Assembly: GCA_011109175.1 (NCBI GenBank)
Contig: RDEW01000037.1
Span: forward strand, 365,410 to 429,409
Reading direction: 5' to 3'
DNA from: Dicyema japonicum
Lineage: Eukaryota; Dicyemida; Rhombozoa; Dicyemidae
Length of the DNA stretch: 64,000 nucleotides
Positions within the stretch are counted from its first letter, which is position 1; every line of letters begins with the position of its first letter. This document shows, one piece after another, positions 12,540 to 23,904 of the stretch. Below the pieces are notes generated by a model. It made no database searches, was not told the DNA's origin, and saw only the letters and a program-made list of their open reading frames with translations. A program made the position numbers and the translations under genes.

Positions 12540-13360
12540 TACTAGGGTCATTTGTTTAAAGGAAACATGTTGTTCTACGACTCCCCCAATTGACAACTCG
12601 GAAGGAACAACTGATAGAATTTCTATAAAATTTTTATCAAACACCCGCTTAAAACATTTCCACCTTTTAAATAAATCTCTATTTTGACTACTTTCATTAA
12701 TAAACCATCAGTGACTCTAAGAACTCGTGGGAGCCCCCAACCCTCTCAGTTGAATGCTTGATGCCAACCGACAGTCTTATTGAAGTCAGGGTAACTAACT
12801 AAATTTTAATGAATACGCTAATTCTTGAGAGGTCTCGTTTTTATGACTCCCAAGGGAAGATTATTTCACGAAGGATGTAGATGTCTCTAGGTGTTCAAGA
12901 ATTATATAAATAAGCTATCTATAGACAAAGGACTTGAGTCCAAGAAATCCATTGAAGAAATGGTAATTGAATATTAACATAAAATCATTGGGTTTTATTA
13001 AGAGTTTATTCTGCTTTTAATCTATTTGTGGAGGTTGGAAGTGGTAGTTCGAGAAAAGATGAATAAAATAGAAATAAGAGCAATAGCCTCAGGACGGAAT
13101 ATTAAGCTACTCACTGAGAGCTCTTAATCGATGCTTATGGTTCACCAAGTCAGCAGAAACCTATTCCACTACCACAAGACAGTCACTTCTAACCTCAATT
13201 TACTTGTAACATCACAGCCATCTGACTTATCTCTTTCAATTCTGTTAGTGACTGATTCACTTAAAGCTGATGAACCCTAGGGTCCCACGAATTTTAATTA
13301 AAAAATCAATAAAATAAACGATTTGAGTATTATTTGCGTAATAATTTTATTGCAACGTGT
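12540..13360. other. Nothing recognised
   Basis: AT-rich sequence without a supported gene, RNA gene or repeat. Confidence 0.4.
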
Positions 13361-13369
13361 TTTTCATCC

Positions 13370-13790
13370 CGGAGACTCGGCCTCCCTAAGGAGTATTCCC
13401 ATTTTTTCCTGGTGTTCAGACTGTGTTCTGGCACATCTAAAATGGGGATGGGGTTCACGCGCACGAATCCTCTGCCAGTGGCATAAACCATAGTTTCAAT
13501 GCTTTTGGGAAGGATTTTTTAGCAAGATGACTTCCTCAATAGCTTCGCTGCCTTTGATTGAACGTTATAGATCTTGGTCAAGTTCGTTGAAGGAAGGTCT
13601 GTATCCACATCAGCACATCATAACTAATCGTAGGTTCGATGTACTGCTTGTAGAAGGTATCCAATCTAGGCATTTGGAGTCTCTTAAATATCGCAGAAAA
13701 AACATTCATAAAGTTAATTTTCCTTTTAGAAGTCGTTACTATTTTTTCAACATGGTAAAGTTGTCGAAGGTAAGTTGACTGTTTCACATA
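13370..13790 (-). mobile_element. LINE fragment, RT thumb and 3' end
   Basis: The minus frame contains FSAIFKRLQMPRLDTFYKQY then IEPTISYDVLMW, matching the thumb/post-RT segment seen at 63540-63600 and 61200-61304 (YKQxIxPxxxYA). The downstream part (13370-13520) is similar to 61010-61180, so both are 3' ends of one LINE family. Stops and a frameshift show decay. Confidence 0.75.
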
Positions 13791-14299
13791 GAAGTAAGAT
13801 GGCTTTCGAAAGGAAATGCATCAACAAGAGTAGTTGAGTTGTTTTTTTGAATGACCTTGAATATCAACATTTACCAGAAATGCTTAAATCTTTCAAATTT
13901 GAAACCAAAATTGTTTTTTCTAGCTTACAATTTCAATATTTTACGCTACTTAAATTTATCGATATAGATTAGTAATATAATTATTAGGCAAAAACGTATG
14001 CTCGATTCTTGTTGATAAAAAAATTGCAGAACCGCAGACGATATGCGCATGGCTCTCAGTTGCACTAAACCAGACATCCTAAAATTTATAAATATGGAAG
14101 ATCAAAAGTTTATTTATATTTTAAACATTATATTAAATATAACAATATTAAATAAATTTGAATGTACAAACTAGGGGTCCCCTGACAAAAGGTTACGAAA
14201 CACAGACTTAAAGATACAAATAAAAGTGAGTCAAATAATCTTACAAAGAAACATAGAATAAAGACAAATATTCTAAAATCGTAAGAGAAACATTCCGGA

Positions 14300-15101
14300 C
14301 TATTTACGAGCATAGTGAATGTTAAGTTTATGATCCCCCAATACTTGATACCCAGACAGTGAGTCCTTAGCAGCACTGGCGTACTGTTCATTAGTGTATT
14401 CAACGAATGCTATGTCAGGACGATTTGGAATACGTCTCAGTTCCATAAACCCATTAAAACTAACAATCAGAACTCACATGACCTCTGAAATAAACTACTA
14501 AGAGCCTCTTCTGTCAATTCTGATGGGAGACCATTAAGGAACAGAATATTGTTGGGAAGGTGGTTAGTCTCGTGGAGAGGCGCACGTGATTCTTTAATTA
14601 AACAAATGATATTTACCTTGTTGAACAAATCCTTCTTGGATCTGAGGATAAGCAACCCCGAGTTCTCTAAATATTAATATAAAGAATACGAAGTCCCGTG
14701 AAGTTTCCTTCTTTTATTGGCGGGCATATTGTAGTCGGTTGCCTGTCTCTTCTCCTTCTGAACAAAAGTCCCATTCATTTTGGAAACAGAGTCTGACTCT
14801 GAGCGGGCGAAAGAGATTTTCTGAGGTAAGATAAATTAACAACCAATGGTTTGTCATAGAAAGGAAATCCTTGAAGTGCTGAGACTGCCTTTTTGGCACT
14901 TTCCGGATCTTTGAAGGATATGAAAGCCTGCCCCTTCATCTTGAGCGTCTTTATACACTTGACGTCAACAATCTCCCCATATTTGGTCATCATGGAATAA
15001 AGAGATTTTTTTAAATCTGAATTTATGATTTGCATACTACCATCAACGTTTATCCTCTCATTCAAATTATTTAAATAAACTGTATGCACCACATCAGACA
15101 T
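14300..15101 (-). CDS. SNRPB2: U1A/U2B''-type spliceosomal RNA-binding protein (SNF family)
   Basis: A nuclear snRNP protein that binds a loop of U1 and/or U2 snRNA. The ATG is at 15101. Five introns of 23-25 nt lie at 15040-15017, 14843-14821, 14689-14667, 14616-14592 and 14482-14460; the six exons total 684 nt, 227 aa, which matches U2B''/Drosophila SNF rather than vertebrate U1A (282 aa). RRM1 (about residues 7-85) has RNP2 VYLNNLNE, RNP1 KGQAFISFKD and the SNF-specific GFPFYDKPL. RRM2 (about 150-227) has NNILFLNGLP and DIAFVEYTNE, ending in ARK with TAG at 14302-14300. The linker is short and basic. Nothing disrupts the frame. Whether it serves U1, U2 or both cannot be told. The gene upstream on the same strand ends only about 104 bp before this ATG. 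Confidence 0.95.
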
Positions 15102-15205
15102 TATATTTGTATTTTATTCGAATATTTAAATTAAATAAATTCCGTATATTATTAAACACATATGGTCAATAATTAACTAAAATGAATTGGTTTAGTCTGT
15201 CTTAA

Positions 15206-15540
15206 TTAATTTGCATCATCTTTGAGTCAGGACCATCCGCATTTTTAGGCTCTTCGTAATAAGTACCTTGGACCGTCATGGGCTGAGTTTTCCTCTCCTA
15301 GTTCAAACTCTTTGACAAACAATTACTACTATTGGTGTTATGTTTACACTATCATTCTGAATTAATCCCAATTCGCTTGCAAACAGGTCTTAGTTATGCA
15401 GCTTCTCCACTTCAACCTGTTTTAAAAATTCCTAAGAAGTGGTTCCTACTTCAATAGGATATTCTTTTTTATCATAAAAATATCTGGATTTTTATGTTTT
15501 ACCCGTGTATCTGTTTGAAACCTATCTACCATTATGTCCA
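15206..15540 (-). CDS. Unrecognised gene, 3' part, just upstream of the SNF-type gene
   Basis: The last exon (about 15301-15206) encodes ERKTQPMTVQGTYYEEPK and about 14 more residues to a TAA. It is preceded by a 23-nt GT...AG interval (15324-15302) and by an open stretch ending ...SVNITPIVVI. Further upstream the frame is hard to resolve (an in-frame TAA near 15378, short candidate introns). No family recognised. Upstream exons run into the duplicated segment with an N at 15657, so the 5' part may be mis-assembled. Confidence 0.4.
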
Positions 15541-15778
15541 CAATACTATTGATACAATAAACAGGATGTATTTGTTTTTATCCTTTTAGACTTTTTGATT
15601 CTCAAATGGCGACAAAGTATAGCACTCACAACTTTATTACGTCACCGCATATAAGCNACCATTATGTCCACAATACTATTGATACAATAAACAGGATGTA
15701 TTTGTTTTTATCCTTTTTGATTTTCAAATGACGACAAAGTATAGCACTCACAACTTTATTACGTCACCGCATATAAGC
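15528..15778. repeat. Direct duplication (129/121 bp) around a single N
   Basis: 15528-15656 and 15658-15778 are the same sequence apart from an 8-bp indel and point differences; N at 15657. The divergence favours two haplotypes or collapsed repeats joined by a scaffolder. Confidence 0.85.
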
Positions 15779-15779
15779 A

Positions 15780-17588
15780 CAGTTGAGCATCCTTATACAT
15801 AGGGTAGGCAGATGATCCATGATCTTTTTAGCCGTACCAAAAAGACTTGATCTCATCTTTTTAAAGAAAAGATTCCAATTTTGACCATGCAGTACATTGC
15901 TTCGAACTTTGGGCTATTGTTTCCATTAGTTAACCATTCCGTAGATCAATCAATGTCGACGTTTGTATTTTGAAAATAATTAAATAATTTTACTTTAATA
16001 TTATCCATAAGATTTTTACATTTTTTAATATTTTTACATAAGTCGGAAGAGTTTTCCAATCTGTACTTGAATGTGATAAATCTTGAAATTGAGGCCATAT
16101 GTGTTTAATTTACTTTCAAGATCCGCAAGACTCATGCTTTTCTGAGGCGCACAAAGGATTTCATTTCAAGGTCAGAATGAATTCGCTTTTGGGGAAATTG
16201 AATTTAAACATCTTCCAAAATTATACAGTCTTTGTTTGCAGGTTATAAATGCACTATCGATTAGAGTAGAACAAATTTCTAACTCAATGGCTTCAAACTT
16301 ACGTGTTTCAATGCCTATCAGCCTGATAGTAATTTAATGAGAGTGCACACTCATTTATCACTTTAAACAAATGTATAGAATTTTATTGCCAATTTCTTTA
16401 ATCTTTTTTACAGCAATTGTTTTCTATAGTATTCTCATCGGCAAGTCATCGAGAGGCAATTTTGGATGCTATAGCATTTTGATAAAAGACATTGTTCGAG
16501 ATTATAACCATGCTGTCCACGATACGACAAAACAAAGATCATTTGAAATTTTTTTAATGTAAATCTTTCCAAAAAATATGAAAAAGGGAAATAGAAGCGC
16601 TACTAGATTTTGATGGCCAAAATTAAAACGAAAAGTACTAGTACATTCTTCATTACCTCGAAAAAATTTAGAGAGACAAAAAACGAAGAATTGCCTTGGA
16701 AAATATATCGAATTACGTGAAAATGTGAAAAACCGTAGAAGATGGAAATACGACGAATTAAAAATGGTTATGAAATTTTAATACGCCATAACGGGGACAC
16801 AAACTCAGCTAATAGAAAATATCCCTTATACAACCAAATCTCAACGAAAAAATATACAGTAACAATACCGAAGGAGATGATGACAACTTCAGATGAAGAT
16901 AAAGAAATTAACACCATACATATAAGTCGGGTCAAAAAGTTATAATAATTTTAATTCTTTTAATTTTTTTGATCTGTGTCTTTGAAAAAATTGTATCAAA
17001 CACACCGCAGCACAAATCTACTTTCATTAAGCTTTTATGAGCAAAATACTAAATGGAAAATTAGTTATAAAGGACAGGGAGTTAGAAAGGAAATATGTTA
17101 TATTTTAATGCTGCTTCACGGATCCAAGGCCTTTGAGAATGGCGATTCGAAATAAAAAAATTTAAAACAATATTTTTTAATAATTTTTTTCTAAAAATAG
17201 CTTGGTCAACCATTTTTCGTGAATTTTTGAATAAAATGAGAGAACGCTACAATGATTTTGATGAGATGCTGGTTTGCAGGAAATCGCGATCTCTAAAATA
17301 ATCGTGAAAAATTAATTTAAAGAAAAAACTTCAGAAGTGTAATTTTTATTAACAATTATTAATATTTTTATAACCTCACAGCTGGACTGTGACATATAAT
17401 ATTTTAATTTTTAAATTATTTAAATATTCAAAAATTCCACAACACATCCTGGTTCTTAAGATTATGATTATAAATTTATAGCTATAAAAGTACATACTAA
17501 ATTAGCTGTTAAATCATTAATGCCTTAATAAAATCAATTATTTTAATAGGTCAGCCAAAAGGAAGAGACGTATTCATTACGAATTATG
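15780..17588. other. No supported gene; possible retroelement remnants
   Basis: Short plus-strand frames at 16371-16562 and 16742-16945 have no clear domain. The second (a basic HNGDTNSANRKYPLYNQIS stretch) has the flavour of a retroelement Pol tail, but this is not strong enough to call. The rest is AT-rich. Confidence 0.35.
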
Positions 17589-17745
17589 GCCGCGTGGCGC
17601 CATGTGATGCTATGTGGATAGTTGCTCGAAAAGTATTTTTCTTCCCTCCGATGGTGTCATTGAATCCACCTAACTGAGGAGACGCCCAATTCCTGGCCTG
17701 CATCAAGAGGATCCAACTATTCTTTCTTTAGGAGGGAATGTCGTT
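17589..17745 (+). repeat. SINE-B family copy, divergent and 3'-truncated
   Basis: Starts with GGCCGCGTGGCGCCATGTG, the same head as the 23281-23588 copy in reverse complement, and keeps a diverged middle (GAGGAGACGCCCAATTCCTGG compared with the GTGACGCCCAGTGCCAGG block). The 3' third is missing. Confidence 0.6.
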
Positions 17746-18524
17746 ACCTGGAGACAAGATTTGGAACGCTGGAATGAGTCAGGATCAAAAAGTTAGTTAT
17801 TTTGGTTATCCTTGGTCTTTGGAATAATTTTATTTTATTTCGAAGATTCCTTTATTTTCAGATGAGATGCCTTTCAGTTCTTGGTATGACTTTGTTTTGG
17901 AATGACAAGCATGGACAGTCTTTGAATGTATTATGTCTTAATTTATCACATCAATTATATAGGTACTCAAGGGTAGGAGATAATACTTAAGAAGGAAAGA
18001 CTGAGAATAATGTGTATCCTAAGGGAATTGGAGTACAAATTATTAGATTCAACTTAATAGATAATTTGTTGGTTGAGTGGTGGAAATCTCTCTAATAATA
18101 TCTATGTCTTTATTGTACTCTCAGTATGTCTATTTTACCCGTTTACAATTGCAACTTTCAACGTCACAGAACTCGCTTCGAACAATAAAAAGGAGACCTT
18201 ATTCAATATCGAAGAGAAAATTTACATGCAAAAAACTGGTAAAACGGATAGTGAAGAACACGACACAACACGAGAGTGTATTTAACTAACTAATACTTAT
18301 ATTTGTAAGCAATATCAATTTGTATGTTTGATAGCTGATTTTGAGCGAAGCACCCAGCTAGTAATTTATCGACAAATATTAACGATTATTTATCCATCAG
18401 TTCTCAGAGGAGTAGTAATTTTCCCATTAATTAAATACAAGCTTAAGGAGAACAACGCTTAATTTAAGAAGGAAAGAACAGTTATGCTATTTAAATGAGA
18501 AATGAGGCCAAAAAATTGAGTGTC

Positions 18525-18670
18525 GCCAGTGAGTCTCTAAAGACAATACAGTTCTGCAGTGATGAACCACACATGACGACCTCACTCTTTAATTGACGAA
18601 GCATCGTAGATGGGTCGAATTTTCATTTTGAAAGGACAGCATCGAGATTTGAACAAGGAATATTATGGAT
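18525..18670 (-). repeat. SINE-A family copy, divergent fragment
   Basis: On the minus strand it shows CATCTACGATGC, then a GTCGTCAT block, TCACTGCAGAACTG and TATTGTCTTTAGA, in the same order and spacing as in the copies at 29009-29280 and 53678-53987. The tRNA-like head is badly eroded. Confidence 0.6.
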
Positions 18671-18880
18671 TTTATGCAACACTTATAACACCGCGTAAAA
18701 TCAACTATTAATACGAGTTTTATATAATTTTGATGTTAATTAATAATATAATTATATTAAATTATTAAATAACTTATACTAAAATATAATAAAAATAAAA
18801 GATTATTTATAAATTCTGTTCATTGTGCCTTTCTGATTGATTTTGTATGAACAAAGACTGACCGTGGAATTCATTCAAGA

Positions 18881-21800
18881 ATGAAACTGATTAGCTTAGT
18901 TTTGATTACTTTTTCGATCTTTATACTCCTTTCATTAGTCCTCAGGATAAATATATTATTGATTTTGCTAATATTTATAGCTTCCACATTCTTCAGGTAT
19001 TCCCACTTACTTAAATAGTTTTGTCCGCTTCCTCAATTTTGAAAGTTTTCCCATTTATGTCAAAAAGAAGTTTGTGAACAAACAAGGAATCGGATTTGTA
19101 GCCAATTTAGCACATTTTAGATCAAAGACAAGTTTTGCGCTAAGAAAGTACCTCAAGTCGTGGAACCAACTATTACGGGATTTTTTGAGGTTGACCAGAT
19201 TCTGCAGAACGTTAGTTTTATTGCTAATTGAAGATTATTCAACTATTAATGCGTGATTATGTGTTCACGTGGTATAACAAGACTAGTCCCGACCAGGACT
19301 TCCCCGTCCTCGCCAGATTAGCCTTCCAAGAAACTATCTCAACCTTCAGTCAATAGTATTAGATGTGGTGACTCCAAAGTGCCCAACAGATGAACTGGGT
19401 TGACTTTTTCTCCCTAACTTTGGTGGACGAATTGGCCAGTCACTTCCGTATTTACAAAAAAGCAAAAGAGTTTCTCCAAAACGGAGATGGTTTTTACTCG
19501 GAGTGATTGAAAGGGACACAAAAACTAGAGGGAATCTTCTTTGACTTTGAGGCTAAAATGAGGGGAATGAGTAGAGAAAGGATATGTCTCTCCCCCGAAG
19601 TGGAAAAGGGTTTGATTGATTGTAATTTCAGAATACCTGGAGTGTCTGTGTGAGCTCATTATGTTTGAACTTTTCCCCTCGTCTATATTTGAGTGTGTGG
19701 CTGTCAGATATCTCCTTAGGGTTTTAATAATCTTTATATTTATTATTTTAGACCATTTTGGTTGAACGGGTTCTGTCTCCCTTGATTGCCAGTTTGAGTG
19801 AGCCAGACTACGTCAATCAGCTCCTTAATTATCAGGTTCACCCACATGTGACTCTAGTTGTCGAATTTCAACATAAATAAGGATATATTTGTCAATATTG
19901 TGAAAACCGCTATTCACTCAGACGAAGCAGACGCACTCATAGCCCTCTTAGATGGGGAAATCGACAAATGTGGGTCCAAGGATACTGGTGGTTCAGGGGG
20001 TATTGTATTGTGTTATTCTCAGTGGCCGAAATAAAACAAACTCTGAGTTCTCTTAAATATCTCAAATATATATGTAGTACTCGTCTCAAGTTCCTCAGTG
20101 ATAACTTTAACCTGTCAGATGACACACTTGAAGTATTTTGAATAGTTTTATCACCAAGGTTACTCAACTGAAGCAGTATTTGGAGGATCCTTCCCTTTAT
20201 AACATGAAATTTGAGGAAATGATTGACAGTTGTGTCGCTACAAGTCATTTTTCAAGTTTGTCTGATTGGGTAGTATTAGATTATCTGTCGGACGTTAAAA
20301 TGAATCATTATTTGTGTTTCTATACTCATTGTATGGTTTGTCTTTGATATATCATTATTAGAGCTTCATTCAGTCTGTTAGACAGTCCAACGCCAGTCTT
20401 GACTTTTGTGACGGAGATGACTCTGTTAAGACTAAAATAACCCAGAATGTATGTAGAATGGGGCAGGAAATTTATGATAAGTACTTATCTGGCGAAGTAT
20501 TCTTAATTTGTCATCCCAGACGATCACCCTTGTCAATTTACAAGATGATGTGTTATTAGAAATTAAAAATGGACTCAATTCAGATGATAAGTACTTATCT
20601 GGCGAAGTATTCTTAATTTGTCATCCCAGACGATCACCCTTGTCAATTTACAAGATGATGTGTTATTAGAAATTAAAAATGGACTCAATTCAGGGGAAAT
20701 TAATGAGTCACTGTTTACTTCAGCTTGTGACATAGTACAGTTTGGTGACCCAGTATAGGTCTACGAACATATGCGGAAACAGTACTTTGACTCTTTCAAG
20801 AAGAGTATGCACTACGCAGCCGCCCTTCTTGATATGGGATTCATTACTCTGAGCACAGACGACAGTATACAGGGAGTTTGTAGTGTAACAAAACCCTCTG
20901 AGGGTGATGAAAATTTTGCTGATTTTGAAAGAGAAGAACTCATTACTGTGTGCGGATGCATCTACGGTTCTGGTGACTTTAATTGAGTCACGTCTCTAGA
21001 AACTGTTGTTGAAGGACTGATGACCCACAGAATGTACAAATTGGACTGTAATGAGACATTCCATTCGACAGGAGAGATCAAATCAAGGGATGGAATTTCA
21101 AGACGTTATGTTCATTTTGCTAAATTTAACAAGATATTGCGGGAGATGGTTATTTGTGGGATTATTTGAGGTTGATATTTCGTTTCTGCCTGATTTGCCC
21201 ACCAAAAAGATGATAATGACAACTCAGGAAGACTACAGGGATATGGAAATTAAACTGAATATATACCTAAAGGTTTGTTTCTTAATTGATTCAGTCCTTG
21301 TCTAATCCGAGTTTTCAGAGGGCAGAGAGACGAGTCTATTATTTACTGAATGAGTTCCTTCAACTCTCTCCCTGGAGTGTATGTGAGAATGAAATTAAAA
21401 GGAAATTCTCTAAAACTACAACTAAAAAGACACTTTTTGCTTCCTTATTTGATGGAATATTGAAACCAGACATTCCAAAGTTCGAGTCCTCACAAGACGA
21501 TGTTTCTCTCCTAAAACAGAATGATTTCGTTACCAATTCAGATAGTCGAGATAGTGTTGTAATGGACAATTTGGCCTACAAATTTGAGCAGGTCTATTTG
21601 TTAAAGCATAATAGGATGTTGATAATATTCCACTAAGAATCATCCTCATGTTTGCTGATGAACTGTTTGATCTTAAAACAGAGAATCGATGGTTGAGACG
21701 AAGAATGGTGGCTCTCCTCAGTGAAGTCATAAGGGCAACCTACGGGGACACCATAAACAAGTATGTAATTAATTTGTAGTTTTAGGAAGATTGTTGATCA

Positions 21801-22202
21801 TATTAAATGGTTAGTCAACAGAGAACAGATTGTCGTATATTTAAGGACTTTCCGGTGATTTCCTTATTAATTTGTTAGTGACTCTCTTTGGCCCAATGGT
21901 GTCATGGCTGAGACTTCTCCACCGAGAGACCGTGGAACTAAGATGAGGACACGTGTGGTAACTCGATGCAAGTTGTTGTCTGCTATTCCTGGTCAAATAT
22001 CGGTTATAATGACTTAGATGAAGTGAAGACATTTATTGGTCAACATACAGTACAGAGAGGTGTAACCCATGCCTTTAATATGTTTCAAATTCCTATATTA
22101 AACCGTCGACTTGCCTATATATTAATTGAGAGGTTTGTGGATTGTCTCTTTCAAAATACACAAATTATGAATTCTCTCTATAATTTCCACAGCAAAAATT
22201 AA
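18881..22202 (+). CDS. SNX13: Sorting nexin 13 orthologue (TM-PXA-RGS-PX-Nexin_C)
   Basis: An ER/endosome membrane protein; relatives (SNX13, SNX14, SNX25, yeast Mdm1) tether endosomes or lipid droplets to the ER. The ATG at 18881 begins a hydrophobic hairpin (about 35 residues). The PXA domain follows (RDYVFTWYNKTSPDQDFPVL, LVDELASHFRIYKKAKEF), then a diverged RGS (20100-20860), a PX domain (21040-21310, with YVHFAKFNKIL and FLPDLPTKK) and the Nexin_C domain (21630-22199: DNIPLRIILMFADELFDLK, ATYGDTIN, RKIVDH, RTRVVTRCKLL). Twenty distinct introns, mostly 21-26 nt (longest 31), resolve every apparent stop; the exons total 941 codons. A 110-bp tandem copy at 20474-20693 duplicates one intron and 29 codons in frame; without it the protein is about 911 aa, against 968 in human. 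Stop TAA 22200-22202. Confidence 0.92.
20474..20693. repeat. Exact tandem duplication, 110-bp unit, inside the SNX13 RGS region
   Basis: Units 20474-20583 and 20584-20693 look identical. Each contains a 23-nt intron and 87 exonic nt, so splicing both keeps the frame. Either a recent exon duplication or an assembly artefact. Confidence 0.9.
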
Positions 22203-22392
22203 TTTTTTAGTTTATATTATTTATGTGTGTTTTATCTCCACTTAATCTTTATTTATGGCCTGGTTTTCCCCAAGCATCCCCAACTCGAGAAATTAGCATC
22301 AATGTCATTTTCATTCATTTGTTCCTATCACATAAAGTTTCCATAGTCATGCTAAGTACTCCCCTCCTTTGATTCCTAACAATCTTTTGGAG

Positions 22393-22766
22393 ATCCGTGA
22401 CTATTGGTCTTTGTCACCAACGGAATCTAAAAGCGTCTAAGAAGTTTTTCATGACTATGTTAGGTGAGATTTCTATTCTCAATACATATAATGAGAGCCT
22501 CCATCGAACTTGAGTGGTATGAAGCAGTCTTTTTTGGCTTTCAGTATTTTTCTTTTTAAGGAACAAAAATTTATTAACAATAAAATATTATTTATTAACT
22601 ATGGGGGAGNGTCCGTGACCATTGGTCTTTGTCACCAACGAAATTTAAAAGCGTCTAAGAAGTTCTTCATGACTATGTTAAGTGGGATTTCTATTCTCAA
22701 TACATATAATGAGAGCCTCCATCGAACTTGAGTGGTATGAAGCAGTCTTCTTTGGCTTTCAGTATT
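22393..22766. repeat. Repeat of about 155 bp on either side of an N
   Basis: 22393-22547 and 22611-22766 match closely (a few substitutions), separated by 62 bp of other sequence ending in N at 22610. Probably two alleles or repeat ends bridged by scaffolding. Confidence 0.8.
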
Positions 22767-23280
22767 GAATAGATATTCTAAAACTTGTTTGATAGAGAAT
22801 ACTTCCTGGTCACGGAAATTACCTCGGTTTATGGGAATGTTCTTTCATATCCAGGTGTCTCGAGGAGGATCGAAAACTGATCTCCCTGTTGTGCTAGAAT
22901 AGATTATATGACATAAGTACTCTGATGAGAGCTGTCATATCCCATCTGTATCCTCCAATTCAATTTTGATCTGTTTTAGTGCTTTCCATAATTAAAAGAA
23001 ATTTTTATTAGGAGAATGAGCGGATACCGTCAACCTGAATCTGGCGTACTTCTATTCTCAGGCAGATTCTCTTACCAAGTTCATGATGGTCGTTATAGAA
23101 TACTGGATCAAGTGGTTCACCTTTTTAAGGCTAAATGTACGTGTGTTAAGACTACACATAAATATTGTATACAAGAAGAGAGAAAAAAATCATGTCAGTA
23201 ATTTTAATAGATGATAATTTTCATACAATAATGTGCGGTCACGAGGGATGAATAGAGCCATATGTTATTATTATTTGTTA

Positions 23281-23588
23281 ACCCCGGATACACCAAGAAA
23301 GAAGCTAAAGTAACCATCTAATTAAGTGCATCCAGTTTCCACTTCTACAGAACAGTCCATCCGGAATCAGCATAAAGGGTAAGACGTCCATTACATGCAG
23401 TTGTGGAAACCCCTCCAGTGGAGTGGGGGAGAGCAAATGATCCTTTTTCATGCCGGCCTGGCACTGGGCGTCACCTAGACAGGTGGATCACATGACGCCA
23501 CTCTATTAGGAAGAGAGAGGAGGAACAGACAAGCAAGCAGAAAATTTAAACCAATTAACCACGCAGCACCACATGGCGCCACGCGGCA
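23281..23588 (-). repeat. SINE-B family copy (minus), most complete
   Basis: About 308 bp, reverse complement of the 3546-3838 repeat with high identity. Read on the minus strand it begins GCCGCGTGGCGCCATGTGG and ends near GTGTATCCGGGGTTAA. It lies directly upstream of the duplicated cyclophilin 5' region. Confidence 0.75.
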
Positions 23589-23596
23589 AAATTTTT

Positions 23597-23904
23597 ATGG
23601 AATGTTAATAAATAATAATAAATCGTTGTATTTTATAACGGTGTTTAATAAAATTAAAAAATTTAAAACGGTGTAGTACATAGTAGTGTGTGGTAATGAG
23701 GTGTTACTTTGATATGAGGATTGGAGATGAAGAAGGTAAAATTAATATTTATGGAATGTTAATAAACAATAATAAATCGTTGTATTTTATAACGGTGTTT
23801 AATAAAATTAAAAAATTTAAAACGGTGTAGTACATAGTAGTGTGCGGTAATGAGGTGTTACTTTGATATGAGGATTGGAGATGAAGAAGGTAAAATTAAT
23901 AATT
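23597..23904. repeat. Tandem duplication, 154-bp unit, covering the cyclophilin first exon
   Basis: Units 23597-23750 and 23751-23904 differ at a few bases (for example gtgtgtggtaatg versus gtgtgcggtaatg). Each contains the upstream sequence, the ATG and exon 1 of the cyclophilin gene; only the second is followed by exon 2. Confidence 0.9.

Noticed and set aside
13527-13778. Plus-strand 83-codon ORF
   Set aside because: Shadow of the minus-strand LINE thumb region.
18073-18289. A small secreted protein (two overlapping 70-codon frames)
   Set aside because: No good ATG context, two competing frames, and a TFNVTEL segment that looks more like an eroded LINE endonuclease start.
20732-20755. 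An in-frame TAG in the SNX13 RGS region, and a TGA near 19505, taken at first as nonsense mutations
   Set aside because: Each lies inside a 24-nt GT...AG interval whose removal restores the frame and the homology, so they are intronic.
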